This document shows, piece after piece, positions 1 through 7,944 of a stretch of 64,000 nt of DNA. The translations under genes and the position numbers were made by a program. Source of the stretch: Zooshikella ganghwensis DSM 15267 (GTDB taxonomy: Bacteria; Pseudomonadota; Gammaproteobacteria; Pseudomonadales; Zooshikellaceae); assembly GCF_000428585.1 (NCBI RefSeq), contig NZ_AUAF01000014.1:1-64000 (forward strand), given 5' to 3'. Every line of letters starts with the position of its first letter. Position 1 is the first letter of the stretch. The notes below the pieces were generated by a model. The model saw only the letters and a program-made list of their open reading frames with translations. It made no database searches and had not been told where the DNA came from.

Positions 1-80
1 CCTAGTTGCCACTTAGTCTTTGGGAGTAAAGGTGTTAACACTGCCCATTGTTTATCAGTCAGATCCGTTGGATAATACAT
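1..80 (-). CDS. IS5-type transposase, N-terminal fragment cut by window edge
   Basis: Reading the minus strand from an ATG at 80 gives MYYPTDLTDKQWAVLTPLLP followed by KTKWQLG, running off the left edge. This opening (YPTDLTD-QW-L--PLLP) is the typical N-terminus of IS5-family transposases that carry a DUF4096-like domain. Only 26 codons are visible, so neither the catalytic DDE residues nor completeness can be judged. The upstream end of the element should lie somewhere in 81-190, but I could not find a convincing terminal repeat without the other end. It borders the effector/immunity island, which fits a mobile or rearranged region. Confidence 0.75.
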   Translation of the reverse strand, partial: MYYPTDLTDKQWAVLTPLLPKTKWQL

Positions 81-192
81 TGTGGCTCTTTTTTTGTTCC
101 CTGTTTGTTTTTGGTGAAACTAATGGTAAACAGAAGAAGAGTCCATTCCTATCTTCTTGAAACTGCTTTGTGCTTAATGATTAACCTTTTAC

Positions 193-417
193 TTAGACAT
201 CTGTATATTTTTTGATTTTTGAGACACGTTCTAAGTTATGAAGTGTTGCTTTTGTCATTTTTTCAAAGTGCCTTACTTTTGGCACAATGAATACTTGTGG
301 AATTAATATAAATATAAAAATAAGGAAGAAAGCAATATTAAACCCAATGCTATAATTAAAAAGCGATACGATTTTTCCTATAGATATAGCAATGATTGCT
401 AGAATTACTGTCCGCAT
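193..417 (-). CDS. small hypothetical membrane protein
   Basis: A 74-residue ORF starting with ATG at 417. Two hydrophobic stretches (about residues 3-20 and 25-46, the second very rich in Phe and Ile) are followed by a short basic tail, so a two-helix inner-membrane protein is expected. I do not recognise a family. It is on the same strand as the immunity gene row further right but is separated from it by the plus-strand SRAP gene. A small membrane immunity protein or a simple orphan are both possible; there is no evidence for either beyond location. Confidence 0.45.
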   Translation of the reverse strand: MRTVILAIIAISIGKIVSLFNYSIGFNIAFFLIFIFILIPQVFIVPKVRHFEKMTKATLHNLERVSKIKKYTDV

Positions 418-540
418 ATCTAAACTTCATTAGTCATGGATATAAGGTGGTAATTTTATAGAAAGTCAGCAAATAGTTAAATGAGTCAAAGCATATTATT
501 AATCTATACTGTTAGCGATATTAATAATGTTGGGTTATAT

Positions 541-1242
541 ATGTGTGGACAGTTTGCACTCGGATCAGGGTTTGATTGGGGCGGCTTTTGTATTCGTTTG
601 GATATTCGTGACTTGGTTGACTCAAAAGATAAGTTACGTTTTAGTGAAGTGTTCAAGCCTAGCCAAAAAATACCCATTGTTACCCAACAGGGGGCAGGGC
701 ATCAGCTATGCCAAGCCACTTGGTCATTACTTCTAGAAGAGACTGATGGAGGCTTTAAACCTCATGCTAAATACGCTACATTCAACTCAAAGTCGTCTCG
801 TTTGACAGAAAGTCCTGTAAGTAAGAAAGCATTTAAGCGGTCTCGATGTATCATCCCAGCAAGCTCTTTTGTAGAAGGGGATGGACCTAAAGGTCATCGA
901 TACTACCATCAGCTTACACCTGAGTCAGGCATGATAGCGTTTGGTGGTCTTTATCGAGAGTGGATTCATAGTAAAACGGGTGAGCTGATGTATTCAGCAT
1001 CAATCATTACATTACTAGGTCATCCTAAACTTAAGGATGTGCATCAGAAGTCAATGCCTCTAATGTTGCCTCTGGATCAACCTGCTTTAGCTCATGACTG
1101 GCTAAATTCTTCATTACAAGCGACTGAGCGTTTTAATGATTTATTGGTTCCCACATTATTTGATTCATTTGAGATCCTTCCAATTGATCGTCCTGGGAAT
1201 AAATTACCAATTGGTGAGCGATATAAAATTGAAAGGGATTAA
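541..1242 (+). CDS. SRAP-family (YedK/HMCES-like) abasic-site DNA-protein crosslinking protein
   Basis: The product is 233 residues if the start is the ATG at 541, which gives Met-Cys-Gly-Gln-Phe. SRAP proteins use Cys2, exposed after removal of Met, to form a covalent thiazolidine link with abasic sites in single-stranded DNA. The other family positions are visible: the Asn of FNSKS, the Glu of SSFVEGD and the His of VHQKSMPLML. A longer reading frame opens at 481 but would bury the catalytic Cys, so I reject that start. No LexA box is visible upstream despite the family's SOS link. The gene is alone on the plus strand between the IS fragment and the immunity genes. Confidence 0.88.
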   Translation: MCGQFALGSGFDWGGFCIRLDIRDLVDSKDKLRFSEVFKPSQKIPIVTQQGAGHQLCQATWSLLLEETDGGFKPHAKYATFNSKSSRLTESPVSKKAFKRSRCIIPASSFVEGDGPKGHRYYHQLTPESGMIAFGGLYREWIHSKTGELMYSASIITLLGHPKLKDVHQKSMPLMLPLDQPALAHDWLNSSLQATERFNDLLVPTLFDSFEILPIDRPGNKLPIGERYKIERD

Positions 1243-1270
1243 GGTTTATTAAAATAAACATCAGGTATCG

Positions 1271-1672
1271 TTATTTTTCGACGATTTCATCTTGATTAAC
1301 ATCATAAACAATAATGTTATCTAAACTTAATAAAAAGTCATATACCATTACTGTAATATCTGTAAACAAATTATCATCATCTGGGCCGAAGACTACACGA
1401 ACTCTGGAGTTAACGTTATTATCTGTTAATTTGACATGAGAAAAATCATTTTTTACATCTAATCCTTGATCAAAATAAACACTTACCCAATATCCATCAA
1501 AGTTTAATTGTAAGTTTTTTTGCTCATCAAATGGGTCAGATTCAATTGATGTTGTAAGGTCATCAGAACCTTAAAATAGTTTAAGTATTTGGTCAAAAAG
1601 CCATTGTTCATTGGCTTGCTTGCTATCCGATAAAAAGTAACCATACATTGTATGAGGCATTGGATTAACCAT
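1271..1672 (-). pseudogene. immunity-like gene interrupted by an in-frame stop codon
   Basis: From an ATG at 1672 the minus strand encodes 33 codons (MVNPMPHTMYGYFLSDSKQA...), then TAA at 1571-1573, then 99 further codons in the same frame ending at the TAA at 1271. The downstream part reads like real protein (NFDGYWVSVYFDQGL, VRVVFGPDDDNLF, IIVYDVNQDEIVEK) and has no usable start codon of its own. The open frame also continues a few codons upstream of the ATG. The best explanation is a single nonsense mutation in a gene of about 133 codons. Small size and position at the end of a row of immunity-like genes suggest an immunity protein, but I do not recognise the family. Confidence 0.6.
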
Positions 1673-1712
1673 TAAAATATAGGGTTGTTTGTTGTAGAAA
1701 TATTATTAACTT

Positions 1713-2333
1713 TTATAAAGTAGCTGCGTGATCAATATACCATTGCCAAAACTCACTCAATTTAATAGGCGATGACTGAAAAGGAGGATCTTGCCATGGA
1801 TATCCACCAGAGAAAGCCCCTGCAGCATACATTGAGGTATCCCAGATATCCAAGTCTTCATCGTCATCATCTAGGTCTTCACAGTAGCAATCACCGATGA
1901 GGGTTAAAAGCATTTCTACACACGCGTATCCAACTAATACTGCGTTGAGCTGATCATCACTTAAATCTTGAATATTTTCTAAGCCTGCCAGAAGATTATT
2001 AGCGAGTTCTTGTAACTCATCAGGGTTTAAGTTCTTTGACAGATATTGATTGGCGTAATCTAACGCTTTGTGCGGAATTCCATTTATACCAATATATTTT
2101 TCCCAAATAGGTAGTACTTTTTTACACGTATCGATAGCAAGCTGAACACGCTTAAAATAACCTTCGTTTTGAACGGCAATATTTTCTTCATTTGTGTCAA
2201 TTGGCCCGTATGCTAACCAGATTTTTTTTCTATTTTTTAGCGGAAGGTGATTGTTAGGGTTCTTCTTGATAGCACTTTGGGCAGATTTGATTGCTTTAAC
2301 TTGGTTAGAGGTTTTTTCTTGAGACTTATACAC
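1713..2333 (-). CDS. Imm5-like immunity protein (tentative)
   Basis: A 206-residue protein starting with GTG at 2333, five bases after the stop of the SUKH gene, so probably co-transcribed with it. It is helical in character with an acidic run (EDLDDDDEDLD) followed by WDTSMYAAGAFSGGYPW. A late W-D/T plus A..A..GG..W pattern in a helical protein recalls the Imm5 family of polymorphic-toxin immunity proteins. That assignment comes from memory of the pattern and is not secure. Its role would be to neutralise a contact-delivered toxin; no matching toxin gene is directly adjacent. Confidence 0.55.
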   Translation of the reverse strand: MYKSQEKTSNQVKAIKSAQSAIKKNPNNHLPLKNRKKIWLAYGPIDTNEENIAVQNEGYFKRVQLAIDTCKKVLPIWEKYIGINGIPHKALDYANQYLSKNLNPDELQELANNLLAGLENIQDLSDDQLNAVLVGYACVEMLLTLIGDCYCEDLDDDDEDLDIWDTSMYAAGAFSGGYPWQDPPFQSSPIKLSEFWQWYIDHAATL

Positions 2334-2338
2334 AGACG

Positions 2339-2800
2339 TTAATTAATCCAGAATGTTAAAAACTCATTAAAATTATCAAATGATTCACTATCCTGATATC
2401 TTTCAGCTAGATGGCGCCATACTATCTTTCCTGCTTGAGGATGCCCCTCACAAAATAGTAGTACATAAGATTCCCCATTATCATGTATAACGACTGCATT
2501 ATCACCGCATGGTTGAATACCGTTTTCATAAAATACCTCAGAACGACGGTCTTTAGTAAACTCGATAACTGATACATAATCATTAAGTTCTGGTGGGCAT
2601 ACCCCATTTATGCACAAACCATCAGCCATCATAAAGCCAAATATTTGTAAGAAATCAACATATTGATCTGGGAGTTTTACCCCAAGAATTTGCTCAATAT
2701 TTCTAATTTCGTCACTTGTTGCACCTCTTTCAAGATCCATATATTCTGGCTTTTGTTGCAATTCTTTATAAATATCATTTAAACTCATGTATTGAGTCAT
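2339..2800 (-). CDS. SMI1/KNR4 (SUKH) family immunity protein
   Basis: A 153-residue cytoplasmic protein with ATG at 2800. The N-terminal part has the SUKH signature: an acidic helix with ATSDEIRNIEQILGVKLPDQYVDFLQIFG, written here in pieces as ATSDEIRNIE, LGVKLPDQYVDFL and FGFMMADG, followed by a beta-rich segment (VVIHDNGESYVLLF) and a closing FNEFLTFWIN. SUKH proteins typically bind and block nuclease toxins of contact-dependent and type VI systems. It sits in the middle of the minus-strand immunity row, upstream of the Imm5-like gene. Whether it guards against the PAAR effector at 3857-5668 or against a foreign toxin cannot be read from sequence. Confidence 0.85.
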   Translation of the reverse strand: MTQYMSLNDIYKELQQKPEYMDLERGATSDEIRNIEQILGVKLPDQYVDFLQIFGFMMADGLCINGVCPPELNDYVSVIEFTKDRRSEVFYENGIQPCGDNAVVIHDNGESYVLLFCEGHPQAGKIVWRHLAERYQDSESFDNFNEFLTFWIN

Positions 2801-2870
2801 TAGGATCTCATATTGTGTATTTAAGTTGATGAGCTACAAATAGCTGATAAAAATTGGTGGAACACTAAAT

Positions 2871-3302
2871 TTAATTAATTTTCTTCCAATGAAATGGTTC
2901 TTGGTTATTCAACCACTTAACTAGAGCTGGAAAGGGGTTTACGTCTCTGAACCAATACTCACCAGCCTCCTTTTCCCAGAGTTCAATAAGGTATTCATCA
3001 GCTCGATAAGTTGTTACACCAGGGCAGAACGTAAGAAGCTGTTGTTCCCAGTCTGCTAGTTTATCTAGAATAGATGGCGTTCGCAGAATTGATGAGTAAA
3101 CCCATGGAGTCCATATTATTGTAACGTTACCTGTAAGCTCTCCAATTAAGTCAACAGTTGTATTTGGTAGTGTAAATTCAAAGCCACTATCATAAGTTTT
3201 ACAATCCTCAAGCTCTGTACTTGTTGCAGATTTATTGCTTGGAAGTTGTTGGTTAAATCTTTCACCAGATATATCTAGAATATACTCAACGTTATGTGCC
3301 AT
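2871..3302 (-). CDS. hypothetical protein, probable immunity-row member
   Basis: A 143-residue soluble protein with ATG at 3302, no signal peptide and no membrane segment. It is rich in aromatic residues (WTPWVYSSI, ELWEKEAGEYWFRDVNPFPAL, EPFHWKKIN). I do not recognise a family. Length, acidity, lack of targeting signals and its place between the pentapeptide-repeat and SUKH genes on the same strand make an immunity function the simplest guess. The ribosome binding site is weak; the start is chosen because it is the first ATG of the open frame. Confidence 0.55.
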   Translation of the reverse strand: MAHNVEYILDISGERFNQQLPSNKSATSTELEDCKTYDSGFEFTLPNTTVDLIGELTGNVTIIWTPWVYSSILRTPSILDKLADWEQQLLTFCPGVTTYRADEYLIELWEKEAGEYWFRDVNPFPALVKWLNNQEPFHWKKIN

Positions 3303-3374
3303 TGATATCGATTTTTAACTGAAATAAAGGAATCACCTCCATGTGATAGATTAATGTCAGTGATAAAAATTAAG

Positions 3375-3845
3375 TTAGTCAATCTCTACACCAGTGGTAA
3401 TAGCTTGTTTGAAGTTAGTATTTTGAAGCAAACATTCGTCAAAGATAGCATACGATAAATCAGCGTGATAAAAATTGGTATCACTTATATCGGCATTGAT
3501 AAACTCTGCTTGTGATAATTTCGCTCCTTCGAAATTACAATTACTTAATTTTGCTTTATAAAAAGAAGACTTTACGAGAGTTGTTTTTTTAAAGTTACAA
3601 TTATTAAATAAACTTTTGCTAAAGTTAGACGCGTATAGATCAGTGTTATTAAACGTGCAATTTATGAAAGTAGAATGTATTGCATTAATTTCTGAGATGT
3701 CTATACCGCTAAAATCATAATTTTCAATCATTGTCTCACTAAAGTCTGCAGCTTCTCCTTGAGTGCCATGACTAGAAATATACAGTTTATGTTGTTCCAG
3801 AATTTTTTTTACGCTTGATGAATCTAGGTTGTTTTGGGTAGACAC
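3375..3845 (-). CDS. pentapeptide-repeat protein, likely cognate immunity protein of the PAAR effector
   Basis: I start it at the GTG at 3845, six bases after an AGAGGA ribosome binding site; a TTG five codons earlier is less convincing. After an opening of LEQHKLYISSHGTQGEAADF type, typical of short pentapeptide proteins, come some 20 A(D/N)LXX-like units (ADISDTNFYHADLSYAIFD), which form a right-handed quadrilateral beta-helix. The gene begins 12 bases after the effector stop codon, the classical place for an immunity gene. Pentapeptide proteins can mimic DNA or bind nuclease and gyrase targets, which would suit a nuclease effector. That pairing is inference from position. Confidence 0.8.
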   Translation of the reverse strand: MSTQNNLDSSSVKKILEQHKLYISSHGTQGEAADFSETMIENYDFSGIDISEINAIHSTFINCTFNNTDLYASNFSKSLFNNCNFKKTTLVKSSFYKAKLSNCNFEGAKLSQAEFINADISDTNFYHADLSYAIFDECLLQNTNFKQAITTGVEID

Positions 3846-3856
3846 TATATGTCCTC

Positions 3857-5668
3857 TCAAAGCTTGGTATTAACTTCAACAATACGGTTTAGCTCTTCTT
3901 TTGTAAGATTTTTATCAAGCCATTGCCATAGGCTCTTATGATCTTTTTCATTCATATAAGTGCTATCCAGTATAACTCTTCTTGGGGCGGGTTTACCTGA
4001 ACTTTCATGAGGATAAGTCCCATGAGGTATGCCTTTTTTTCTTAGCTCACTTTGTATTGATTTGCCAGATTGTTCTGGGTCGAAAAAATCTGGTTTTCCT
4101 GGTTTCGCAGATGGAGGAGCTTTTACATCCCATGGATTACCGTCTCCATCATAAAACTCAATGCCTCTTGGCCCTCTTTTTATAGGTCCTTTAATAAGCC
4201 CTTGTTTTTCAGCTTCTAATCCTGCCATGGCTTCAGCTCTTGTTGTTGGTTTAATAGCACCAGAATGGTCAGGATCACTGGCTAAGTCGTTAAACCTTGG
4301 ATCTTTCCTATATGTTTCTGGTACATCTTCATATCTGTGAAGAGACTTATGTTTTTCTGGTTTGTTGGCAGGAGAGGCAACACGGTTTTTGTTTTGCTCT
4401 GGAAGGCTCCTTTTTTTGGTCGTTATAGATTTAACGGTTGTTTTTGATTTTCCTTCTCCCCCCAGAGGGTTCATATAAAACACGGTACCCTTTGGTAAAC
4501 CTTCACGGTTGAGTCGTCGCCAGGCTCTTACAGACTGAGCTAAGATAATTCCTTCCAGTACTAGATCAGGATTTTCCTGTAGAAAGCGGATAGGGTCAGA
4601 TTTAATTTTGTTTTGAAGGATAAGTTGTTCAGTAACAGGCTCTATATGTTTTAGTGTCCAGTACAGAATATTCTCTTCATCCATGCCGTTCTCACGGGTC
4701 ATCGCTACATCTTTTAAGGGGAATATGCTGCCTGAACTGTTAATCTCATAAAGGTATTTATCAGGACCTAGCTTGATGAGAGGGTTGAGCGGAAAAAACT
4801 CCGCCTTCTTATCAGTTTTTGTTAGGTATTGGCTGGTCCAAATATCGATATCTGTGCGCATGTTTTGGAGTAACGCCAGATACTTACGATCCTGAGTGCT
4901 TAAACTTCCATTATGAAAAGGCTCTGAAATTCCTAAATGACGCTTAAGCGCTTTGACTACGGTGAGCATTTTAGCGCGATCTTCTGCTACCCATGCGGCT
5001 TTATGTTCTTTTGCTAAGCGTCTGGCATAGGCATCATTGCTTTCTCCACCTTGCTTTTTATAGGGGGCTAATTCTGGCTCTTCTGGGTCAGGATGATCGG
5101 GGTAGAGAACTCTGACTTGCTCAATATCTTCCCTAAGTTCAATAAAGGCTTTCCCTTTAGCATCTAACTGGCCTTTTTGGATCTGAGCTTCAGTGTCTTG
5201 ATCATACAGCTCATAGTTTGCATTAGGGACAGGGGAGCCATCCTCGGTGACTAGTTCAAGTCTAACCCAGTTCTTGGCCTGCTCTTCTTCTTTCTGCTCC
5301 TCAGGCTTTGCAGCCTCAGTAAAGGACTGTGTGAGAGTCTCGGGGGTGGTATCAGGGGCAAAGCCAGCGGACTGTAATTGCTTGGATTGGATAGCACTAC
5401 CTGCACCAGCACCTACTTGAAAGCCTGTGGTGACTTTAGAGCTGCATGGACTGACGATGACATTGCCATTACTGACTTGGCTGCCAACAATAGCTGCAGG
5501 CTTACCATCCACTAAGATAGTGGGGTTGCCTGTGGTAATCACACTGCCATCACTCAGCTTATCGCCCACACGAGCGACAGGTAAGCCCTGATCCTTCATG
5601 TTAGGGCTACCTTCAATGATGGTATTACCTCGACTGTCTTTATCACCAACCCGTGCCAGACGAAACAC
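3857..5668 (-). CDS. PAAR-domain T6SS effector with C-terminal nuclease-like toxin domain
   Basis: A 603-residue protein. The start is a GTG at 5668 placed seven bases after AGGAG; the open frame extends 17 codons further up, but that stretch does not look like PAAR sequence. Residues 4-85 form a PAAR domain (ARVGDKDSRGNTIIEG, TTGNPTILVDGKPAA), the metal-binding tip that caps VgrG. Next comes a Lys/Glu-rich linker and a transthyretin-like module (LELVTEDGSPVPNANYEL), then a helical region of about 250 residues. The last 150 residues hold RGPRGIEFYDGDGNPWDVK, in which Glu504, Asp514 and Lys516 resemble a PD-(D/E)xK-like nuclease site. DNase or tRNase activity is inferred, not shown. No vgrG or hcp lies beside it. 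Confidence 0.82.
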   Translation of the reverse strand: MFRLARVGDKDSRGNTIIEGSPNMKDQGLPVARVGDKLSDGSVITTGNPTILVDGKPAAIVGSQVSNGNVIVSPCSSKVTTGFQVGAGAGSAIQSKQLQSAGFAPDTTPETLTQSFTEAAKPEEQKEEEQAKNWVRLELVTEDGSPVPNANYELYDQDTEAQIQKGQLDAKGKAFIELREDIEQVRVLYPDHPDPEEPELAPYKKQGGESNDAYARRLAKEHKAAWVAEDRAKMLTVVKALKRHLGISEPFHNGSLSTQDRKYLALLQNMRTDIDIWTSQYLTKTDKKAEFFPLNPLIKLGPDKYLYEINSSGSIFPLKDVAMTRENGMDEENILYWTLKHIEPVTEQLILQNKIKSDPIRFLQENPDLVLEGIILAQSVRAWRRLNREGLPKGTVFYMNPLGGEGKSKTTVKSITTKKRSLPEQNKNRVASPANKPEKHKSLHRYEDVPETYRKDPRFNDLASDPDHSGAIKPTTRAEAMAGLEAEKQGLIKGPIKRGPRGIEFYDGDGNPWDVKAPPSAKPGKPDFFDPEQSGKSIQSELRKKGIPHGTYPHESSGKPAPRRVILDSTYMNEKDHKSLWQWLDKNLTKEELNRIVEVNTKL

Positions 5669-5762
5669 AAGTGTACTCCTAATGTTGTCTACACAGTCAG
5701 TGTAGACGGAATGACACACGTGTTACGGAAATTAGTCATGAGTTGCTTGTTATTATTTATAA

Positions 5763-5836
5763 GGCAGCACTCTTGATTAACTACTTCATAAACAAGTAGG
5801 ACAAGTTAAATAGCAGATAAATAACTAAGTGCTGCC
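5763..5836. repeat. short inverted repeat at the 3' end of the small upstream gene
   Basis: GGCAGCACT at 5763-5771 and AGTGCTGCC at 5828-5836 are perfectly complementary with a 56-base spacer. They flank the stop codon of the small gene at 5806-6063, in the gap before the PAAR effector. There is no T run, so a simple intrinsic terminator is not indicated; an mRNA stem or chance remain open. Confidence 0.3.
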
Positions 5837-6063
5837 GTCGAATACTGCTGAATATAAAAAAACATGTTTTTTAATTCGTTTAATTCTTTCTGGGGAATCA
5901 TAACCGTTTTTTTCTGATCGAAAACAGCACTAAAGATCAAAGTGGAAGAGGGTGAAAAATGGGTTGGATAAATATCGAAAGGGTTTGTTAAATCGATTAC
6001 ATCATTCGCGCTGAGATTTTCGTGTGGTTGATACCGCTCCCAAGGTTTTGCTTTGAACACCAT
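5806..6063 (-). CDS. small hypothetical protein upstream of the PAAR effector
   Basis: An 85-residue protein starting MVFKAKPWERYQPHEN at the ATG at 6063, chosen because AAGGAAG stands five bases before it; an ATG seven codons earlier lacks such a site. It has no signal peptide or membrane helix. The middle is beta-like (STLIFSAVFDQKKTVMIP) and the end helical (ELNELKNMFFYIQQYSTAALSYL). I do not recognise a family. It is on the effector strand, 137 bases before the effector start, so an accessory or chaperone role is possible but unsupported by any motif. Confidence 0.5.
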   Translation of the reverse strand: MVFKAKPWERYQPHENLSANDVIDLTNPFDIYPTHFSPSSTLIFSAVFDQKKTVMIPQKELNELKNMFFYIQQYSTAALSYLSAI

Positions 6064-6236
6064 AATCACTTCCTTACGATTCAATGTTTCGTACCTACGT
6101 CCTAGTCATGAAAGTGAAAATACGTGTAAATATTTGCGATGTAAATCCCAGTTTTTTGTGCAATAAATAAACATTTGGCATTTTTCTAAATAGCATTGGT
6201 GCTCAGGATTACTTTTTTGTCATTTCTCTAAAAACG

Positions 6237-6266
6237 CGCATGATATTCATAGAAAATATTCATGCG
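6237..6266. promoter_or_regulatory. inverted repeat, candidate operator of the HTH regulator
   Basis: CGCATGATATT (6237-6247) faces AATATTCATGCG (6255-6266), an inverted repeat with one unpaired base and a 7-base spacer, 20 bases before the regulator start codon and in the divergent gap toward the effector operon. Placement suits a site bound by the adjacent regulator or a site that controls it. No binding evidence. Confidence 0.4.
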
Positions 6267-6286
6267 GCGTTCATAATTAAAGGACT

Positions 6287-6646
6287 ATGAACAGAAGTAT
6301 CAGAAGTAAACAGGAACGAAAAGCGATCGGACTTCGCCTACGACAAGCTATCAATGACCATTCCCTGTCAGTAGAAGAAATCAGTCAACAGACAGGTTTA
6401 ACCACCGCGCAAATTTACGACCGTATGAAGCTTGGCAATCTGCGTCTGAATGAAGCCACTGAGTTATGTCGCGTATTGGAAATTGATTTGCAGTGGTTAG
6501 CAACCGGATATGAATCAATTCCCTATATAGAAGGTTTAACTCATAAGTTAACGGAATTAAGCAGAACAAAACCCGAGTTCGTCAATCATCTTTTGCTGGC
6601 CATTGATCGACTTTGGTATGAGGAAAGGCTAGGGAAGCGACTATAG
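6287..6646 (+). CDS. XRE-like helix-turn-helix DNA-binding protein
   Basis: A 119-residue protein with ATG at 6287 five bases or less after AAAGGA. Residues 14-72 form a lambda-repressor-type HTH domain: GLRLRQAINDHSLSVEEIS, then QQTGLTTAQIYDRMKLG as the helix-turn-helix, then LNEATELCRVLEIDLQWLATG. The C-terminal 45 residues are helical and may dimerise. It is divergent from the small gene and PAAR effector and could regulate them; an inverted repeat sits in the shared upstream region. It could also be an unrelated chromosomal regulator at the island boundary. Confidence 0.75.
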   Translation: MNRSIRSKQERKAIGLRLRQAINDHSLSVEEISQQTGLTTAQIYDRMKLGNLRLNEATELCRVLEIDLQWLATGYESIPYIEGLTHKLTELSRTKPEFVNHLLLAIDRLWYEERLGKRL

Positions 6647-6699
6647 GTTTTGTGCATAAGAATGTCATGCTATATAAATGAAAGTGGTTAAAAATGCAC

Positions 6700-6717
6700 C
6701 ATAACTGTGCAGTTATG
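6700..6717. repeat. 18-base palindrome between regulator and tmRNA
   Basis: CATAACTG-TG-CAGTTATG is a perfect 8-base inverted repeat with a two-base centre, about 55 bases downstream of the HTH gene. The loop is too short for a good RNA hairpin, and no T run follows, so a protein-binding site is more likely than a terminator. Confidence 0.3.
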
Positions 6718-6862
6718 AATAGGAAAAGGGTTTATCGTGTGATTTTCGTGTGAATTGATACCCTAATTCTACACATACAAGCACAACCCAAAGCTTTAAG
6801 GTTTGCGTTTAAGTAGTTGAAAATATTAGGAGTTTTTTTGAGTTTGGGAAGGGTGAAAGTGG

Positions 6863-7216
6863 TGGAGGCGGCGGGATTTGAACCCGCGTCCGCCAGTCCT
6901 CTGCTTTCGGCTCTACATGCTTAGCTTCCGTCTACTGGGTTAACCTTAGTCGGCCCGACGGTCAGGGCGAATAAGGCGAGCCTGCGAAAAGTTTAGCCAA
7001 GTTGATGCAGACAGTCTTCTCAGCGAGCTTACTAAATATGACAGTTACCACCACCCCGTAAGCTGACTAGTGGAACTGCTAGCTGGGATTAAGCAGCTAG
7101 AGCGTAGTTTTCGTCGTTTGCGACTATTAATTTGCAGCTTTGGATTTACGAGATTGGCTGCCATCTCGACATGCACCAGAAAGGTTCGTAACCGTCGTCG
7201 AATCCAGATCGCCCCC
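6863..7216 (-). ncRNA. ssrA: transfer-messenger RNA (tmRNA)
   Basis: The minus strand opens with GGGGGCGATCTGGATTCGAC at 7216 and closes with a tRNA-like T arm (GGGTTCAAATCCCGCC) and encoded CCA at 6865-6863. The two ends pair to form the alanine tRNA-like acceptor. The resume frame at 7121-7089 encodes ANDENYALAA followed by TAA, the usual gammaproteobacterial proteolysis tag. Size is about 354 nucleotides, normal for the family. tmRNA with SmpB releases stalled ribosomes and tags the nascent chain for ClpXP and FtsH. The smpB gene lies just upstream on the same strand. Confidence 0.97.
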
Positions 7217-7338
7217 GGTAGAAACCTCGTTTCTTCTTTAACTATGACCTAAGTATGGGGTTCAGGTCAACCTAATTCAAGTACTTGCTTTACTACTTTT
7301 GATCAATCATGTGTCGCTATATAATTAATATTATACAA

Positions 7339-7815
7339 CTATTGACGCATTAAACGCTGCTTTTGCCTCTGCCAGTCACGTTCTTTTTGGGTGGCGCGTT
7401 TATCAAATTCTTTTTTACCACGGGCTATGGCAATTTCACATTTTACTATGTGTTTTTTCCAGTAAAGTGCCGTACAAATACAGGTTTGGCCTTTTTGCTG
7501 CACAGCTGAAAAAAGCTTTGCTAACTCTTTGCGGTGTAAGAGTAGCTTCCTATCTCGCAGTGGATCTGCGACGATATGTGTGGAAACAGTTGTGAGTGGT
7601 TGTATTTGTGAACCAACTAGCCACGCTTCGCCATCTTTTAGCAGAACATAACTGTCTACCAGTTGGGCTTTGCCTGCTCGCAGGCTTTTTACTTCCCATC
7701 CGGTTAAAACAAGGCCTGCCTCGAATTTCTCATCAATATGAAAGTCGTGGCGAGCTTTTTTGTTAAGAATAATTGTACCGGACTGCTGGCCGGTGCCTTT
7801 CTGTTTTTTAGCCAT
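7339..7815 (-). CDS. smpB: SsrA-binding protein SmpB
   Basis: A 158-residue protein, normal for SmpB. It shows the conserved core [20 protein letters not shown], the [14 protein letters not shown] segment that contacts the tmRNA tRNA-like domain, and a basic C-terminal tail ([20 protein letters not shown]) that enters the mRNA channel and becomes helical in the stalled ribosome. ATG at 7815. It works with the tmRNA encoded 122 bases downstream on the same strand, a common pairing. Confidence 0.97.
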   Translation of the reverse strand: MAKKQKGTGQQSGTIILNKKARHDFHIDEKFEAGLVLTGWEVKSLRAGKAQLVDSYVLLKDGEAWLVGSQIQPLTTVSTHIVADPLRDRKLLLHRKELAKLFSAVQQKGQTCICTALYWKKHIVKCEIAIARGKKEFDKRATQKERDWQRQKQRLMRQ

Positions 7816-7944
7816 GCGGGCTATTATAAATTTTTATAACCGTTTGTGCTATGACTATGTGCTACATGTTCTTGTGAGAAATTTACAGTTGGTTAAAATG
7901 TAACCTTTGCACCAAATTAGAACAAGAAAAGAGGTAATAACAAC

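Noticed and set aside
481-540. 20-codon N-terminal extension of the SRAP protein
   Set aside because: The family needs Cys at position 2 after Met removal; only the ATG at 541 provides it.
5669-5719. 17-codon extension of the PAAR effector
   Set aside because: The GTG at 5668 has AGGAG at seven bases and begins directly at the PAAR domain; the extension contains the ribosome site itself.
7070-7252. 60-codon open frame on the plus strand
   Set aside because: It lies antisense to tmRNA; the bases are fully explained by the tmRNA structure and tag frame.
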